DNA of 9,126 bases from an uncultured Mollicutes bacterium (GTDB taxonomy: Bacteria; Bacillota_I; Bacilli_A; Acholeplasmatales; Anaeroplasmataceae): NCBI GenBank assembly GCA_937905855.1, contig CALCWU010000157.1, positions 1 through 9,126 of the forward strand, given 5' to 3'. The notes below the pieces were generated by a model that saw only the letters and a program-made list of their open reading frames with translations, was not told where the DNA came from and did not search any database. Both the position numbers and the translations under genes were made by a program. Below, piece after piece: positions 6,693 through 9,126 of the stretch; the stretch's first letter is position 1; each line of letters begins with the position of its first letter.

Positions 6693-7955
6693 GTGAAAGC
6701 GATTATAAGTAAAGGATTATTAAAGGGAACAATTGATGTTCCTTCATCTAAAAGTTTATGTCATAGAGCAATTATTGCGGCTTGTCTTGCCAAAGGTAAA
6801 TCAATAATAAGAAATGTTACATATTCTAAAGATATTCTTGCGACTATAGAGGGTATGAAGTCTTTAGGAGCTACTATAAATAGATATGACGATTATTTGG
6901 AAATTATTGGCTCAGATGTCAAAAGGATTAATAAAATTATTGATGCCAATGAATCAGGATCAACACTTAGATTTTTAATACCTATTGCCTCTACAATTAA
7001 TGAGAGTGTAACATTTACAGGTAAAAATAACCTTCCTAATCGTCCTTTGGATGTTTATTTTGATATTTTTAATGAACAAGGTATTAAATATGAATATCAA
7101 GATAAATATTTACCTCTTACAATTCATAATGCAATAAAACCTGGTGTTTATAATGTTAGAGGTGATGTTTCATCACAGTTTATTACCGGACTTTTATATG
7201 CCCTTCCTTTACTTCATGATGATTCAGTTATTAATATTACAACTCCACTTGAAAGTAAGGGCTATATCGATTTAACCTTAGATATTTTAAATAAATTTGG
7301 TATTAATATTCTAAAAACAAAAAAAGGCTATAAAATTGCTGGTAATCAAGAATATAAACCATTTGATTATACTGTAGAGGGTGATTTTTCTCAAGCTGCC
7401 TTTTATTTAGTTGCTGATATGCTAGGAAGCGATGTTTCTTTAAAACAAATGAAGCTTAACTCACTTCAAGGTGATAAAAAAATTTTAAATGATATTATGG
7501 ATTTTGGTGGGCTAGTATATTATGATAATGAATTATTATCTTGTAAAAGAAGAGAAAATAAAAGAGCTAGGATTAATTTTTCACAGTCACCTGATTTAGG
7601 TCCTATACTTTCTGTTCTTGCTGCCTTAAGTAAGGGAAAATCAAAGTTTGTTGATGTTAAAAGATTAAGAATAAAAGAATGTGATAGAGTAAGTGCTATG
7701 GAAGAGGAATTAACAAAGCTTGGTGCAAATGTTAAATCAAGCTATGATAAAATGCAATTTATAGGTGTTGATAGACTCCATGGTGCAATTGTTGATGCTC
7801 ATAAGGATCATCGTATTGCGATGGCACTTGCTATTGCTGGAACTGTTTGTGAAGGTGATGTTACAATTTTAAATGCGGAATGTGTTTCTAAGAGCTATCC
7901 TAATTTTTTTGAAGATTTTGCAGGCCTTGGAGGAAAGGTAAGATATGAAGAATAA
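6693..7955 (+). CDS. aroA: 3-Phosphoshikimate 1-carboxyvinyltransferase (EPSP synthase)
   Basis: Transfers the enolpyruvyl group of PEP to shikimate-3-phosphate to give EPSP, the sixth shikimate step. The 420-residue length is typical. Visible motifs in order: P-S-S-K-S-L-C-H-R-A at 17-26 (Lys20, Ser21 and Arg25 contact substrates); E-S-G-S-T-L-R-F-L at 87-95, the PEP loop, where the position matching the E. coli glyphosate-site glycine is still Gly; S-S-Q-F-I-T-G-L at 160-167; D-L-G-P-I at 301-305, with catalytic Asp301; R-L-R-I-K-E-C-D-R at 324-332; and D-H-R-I-A-M-A at 372-378. It is the first gene of the second transcription unit, behind its own promoter. The last 11 bases overlap the chorismate mutase gene. 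No lesion is visible. Confidence 0.97.
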   Translation: MKAIISKGLLKGTIDVPSSKSLCHRAIIAACLAKGKSIIRNVTYSKDILATIEGMKSLGATINRYDDYLEIIGSDVKRINKIIDANESGSTLRFLIPIASTINESVTFTGKNNLPNRPLDVYFDIFNEQGIKYEYQDKYLPLTIHNAIKPGVYNVRGDVSSQFITGLLYALPLLHDDSVINITTPLESKGYIDLTLDILNKFGINILKTKKGYKIAGNQEYKPFDYTVEGDFSQAAFYLVADMLGSDVSLKQMKLNSLQGDKKILNDIMDFGGLVYYDNELLSCKRRENKRARINFSQSPDLGPILSVLAALSKGKSKFVDVKRLRIKECDRVSAMEEELTKLGANVKSSYDKMQFIGVDRLHGAIVDAHKDHRIAMALAIAGTVCEGDVTILNAECVSKSYPNFFEDFAGLGGKVRYEE

Positions 7956-8217
7956 TTTAGAAATCGCAAGAGATAAAATAAATGAAATTGATGCCCAAAT
8001 GATTGAACTTTTTAAAGAAAGAATGAAGGCTTCAAAAATGGTGGCATTATATAAGCGTGAAAATAATTTAGAGGTTTTAGATAGTAAGCGAGAGGCCCAG
8101 ATTATTGAAAAAAATTTAAATATTTTGAATGATAAAGAATTAGAAAAATTTTATTTAACCTTTTTTGATGGGGTTTTAAAGGCTTCTAAGGATTATCAAA
8201 AGGAGCTTATTAAATGA
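7945..8217 (+). CDS. aroQ: Chorismate mutase, AroQ class, monofunctional
   Basis: Rearranges chorismate to prephenate, the branch-point step to tyrosine and phenylalanine. This stand-alone 90-residue all-helical protein matches the AroQ fold. Residues matching the E. coli mutase active site are present: Arg9 (A-R-D-K-I), Arg26 (K-E-R-M), Lys37 (Y-K-R), Asp46, Arg49 and Glu50 (L-D-S-K-R-E), Ser81 and Gln85 (S-K-D-Y-Q). There is no fused prephenate dehydratase, dehydrogenase or DAHP synthase domain. The ATG lies inside the end of aroA, with GGAGG at 7929-7933 and AAAGG at 7934-7938 upstream. Its TGA stop overlaps the aroE ATG (ATGA). It supplies prephenate to the TyrA encoded in the preceding unit. 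Confidence 0.93.
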   Translation: MKNNLEIARDKINEIDAQMIELFKERMKASKMVALYKRENNLEVLDSKREAQIIEKNLNILNDKELEKFYLTFFDGVLKASKDYQKELIK

Positions 8218-8987
8218 AAAAATATGGCTTACTTGGTAAAAAATTAGGACATAGCTATTCAAAAATTATTCATAATTTGATTTATGAACAAAATAATATT
8301 GATGCTTCCTATGAATTAATTGAATGTGATAATCATGAATTAAAAAAATATATTGATTATTTAAGGGCTGGTAAATATGCTGGCTATAATGTTACTATTC
8401 CTTATAAAATTGAAATAATGAAATATTTAGATGAAATATCTGATGAAGCCAAAAAAATAGGTAGTGTTAATACTATTTGTGTTAAAGATGGTAAAACAAT
8501 TGGCTATAATACAGATTATTATGGTTTTCTTTTGACACTAGATGAATATAATATTAACAATATTAATGAATGTTATATTCTTGGAACCGGTGGAGCAAGT
8601 AAAGCGGTTTATGAAGCAATAAAATCAAAAGATGGAGATCCTATTTATGTTTCTAGAAACAAAGATGGAAAGGAAAATGTTATTGATTATAATGATCTAG
8701 CAAAAATTTCAAAAATTGATTTATTAGTAAATACTACTCCTGTAGGAATGTATCCAAATGTTAATCAAATGCCAATTGATATTGAGGTTGCTAAAAGAGT
8801 TAATAGATGTATTGATATAATTTTTAATCCTCTAAAAACAATGCTTCTTACCAATATAAAAAAGTCCTATAATGGTTTATTAATGCTTGTCGGTCAAGCA
8901 ATTAAGGCTGAAGAAATTTGGAATAAAGGTATTAATAGTGATTATTTATGGATTTATGAAAAGGTGGTGCAAATTATAAATGAATAG
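8214..8987 (+). CDS. aroE: Shikimate dehydrogenase
   Basis: Reduces 3-dehydroshikimate to shikimate, the fourth pathway step. The 257 residues are slightly short but complete. The substrate-binding serines lie in G-H-S-Y-S-K at 12-17. N-V-T-I-P-Y-K at 59-65 holds catalytic Lys65, and G-Y-N-T-D at 97-101 holds catalytic Asp101; G-S-V-N-T at 83-87 is also conserved. The cofactor site is G-T-G-G-A-S-K-A at 124-131, followed by V-S-R-N-K at 146-150 where many AroE proteins have N-R-T, so NADPH versus NADH preference is not certain. N-T-T-P-V-G-M-Y-P at 173-181 and the C-terminal G-Q-A with a following Trp complete the signature. AGGAG at 8201-8205 is eight bases before the ATG. The end overlaps aroC by eight bases. 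Confidence 0.96.
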   Translation: MKKYGLLGKKLGHSYSKIIHNLIYEQNNIDASYELIECDNHELKKYIDYLRAGKYAGYNVTIPYKIEIMKYLDEISDEAKKIGSVNTICVKDGKTIGYNTDYYGFLLTLDEYNINNINECYILGTGGASKAVYEAIKSKDGDPIYVSRNKDGKENVIDYNDLAKISKIDLLVNTTPVGMYPNVNQMPIDIEVAKRVNRCIDIIFNPLKTMLLTNIKKSYNGLLMLVGQAIKAEEIWNKGINSDYLWIYEKVVQIINE

Positions 8988-9126
8988 CTTTGGACAAATC
9001 TTTAGAGTTACTATTTATGGGGAATCTCATGGAAGTGGTGTAGGAGTAATTGTTGATGGAATGCCTAGTGGAATTAAGCTTACATTGGCTGATTTTGTGG
9101 ATGATATAAATAGAAGAAAACCAGGA
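8980..9126 (+). CDS. aroC: Chorismate synthase, N-terminal 49 codons (runs off the window)
   Basis: Removes phosphate from EPSP to give chorismate, using reduced FMN; it is the last step of the common pathway. Only the N-terminus is in view and the frame is open to the last base. The start reads M-N-S-F-G-Q-I-F-R-V-T, then G-E-S-H-G at residues 18-22, containing the conserved first-motif histidine, and R-R-K-P-G at the right edge, which matches the usual R-R-x-P-G-Q. The ATG lies within the last codons of aroE. An AAGGTGGTG stretch at 8961-8969 serves as ribosome binding site. The remaining roughly 310-340 residues expected for the family are outside the window. Confidence 0.96.
   Translation, partial: MNSFGQIFRVTIYGESHGSGVGVIVDGMPSGIKLTLADFVDDINRRKPG

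Noticed and set aside
8140..8175. AT-rich hairpin and T-run near the end of the chorismate mutase gene
   Set aside because: The possible stem has no G-C pairs and lies within coding sequence that continues into the overlapping aroE.

Overview
The window is AT-rich (roughly 30% GC by eye), densely packed, and carries every gene on the + strand, with 1-11 base overlaps between several of them. Shine-Dalgarno sites are AGGAG or GGTGG-like. TTG and GTG starts are used. Tryptophan is TGG and TGA is a normal stop, so the code is standard bacterial. Together this suggests a low-GC Gram-positive bacterium, probably a gut-type or uncultured member of the Bacilli/Erysipelotrichia side of the Firmicutes. 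It is not a code-4 mollicute. The exact lineage cannot be fixed from the sequence alone.

Layout: (1) 1-1285 holds two coupled genes of uncertain function. One is the C-terminal part of a helical-repeat protein, possibly the tail of an M50-type membrane protease. The other is a 133-aa four-helix membrane protein. (2) 1308-3713 is an intact leuS, leucyl-tRNA synthetase. (3) 3769-6601 is aroF (DAHP synthase), tyrA (prephenate dehydrogenase) and aroB (3-dehydroquinate synthase), closed by a hairpin-plus-U-run terminator that overlaps the aroB stop codon. (4) A well-formed extended -10 promoter at 6639-6667 starts a second unit: aroA (EPSP synthase), a 90-aa AroQ chorismate mutase, aroE (shikimate dehydrogenase) and the first 49 codons of aroC (chorismate synthase), which runs off the right edge.

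The two aro units together build chorismate from PEP and erythrose-4-phosphate and direct it through prephenate towards tyrosine. Dehydroquinate dehydratase, shikimate kinase and prephenate dehydratase are not in the window and may lie downstream.

The notable feature is aroF. Its conserved protein is spread over three pieces in the order frame A, frame B, frame A. At the first break (about 4081) some 20 bases appear to be missing just after the metal-binding Pro-Cys-Ser motif. At the second (about 4396) about 7 bases appear to be missing, apparently one copy of a short repeat. The inferred losses sum to 27 bases, so the gene returns to its original frame, but the middle third is unreadable from the normal start. 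As written, the pathway's entry enzyme is broken while every downstream gene is intact. I see no new defence, mobile or RNA-based system here; apart from this lesion it is an ordinary biosynthetic region.
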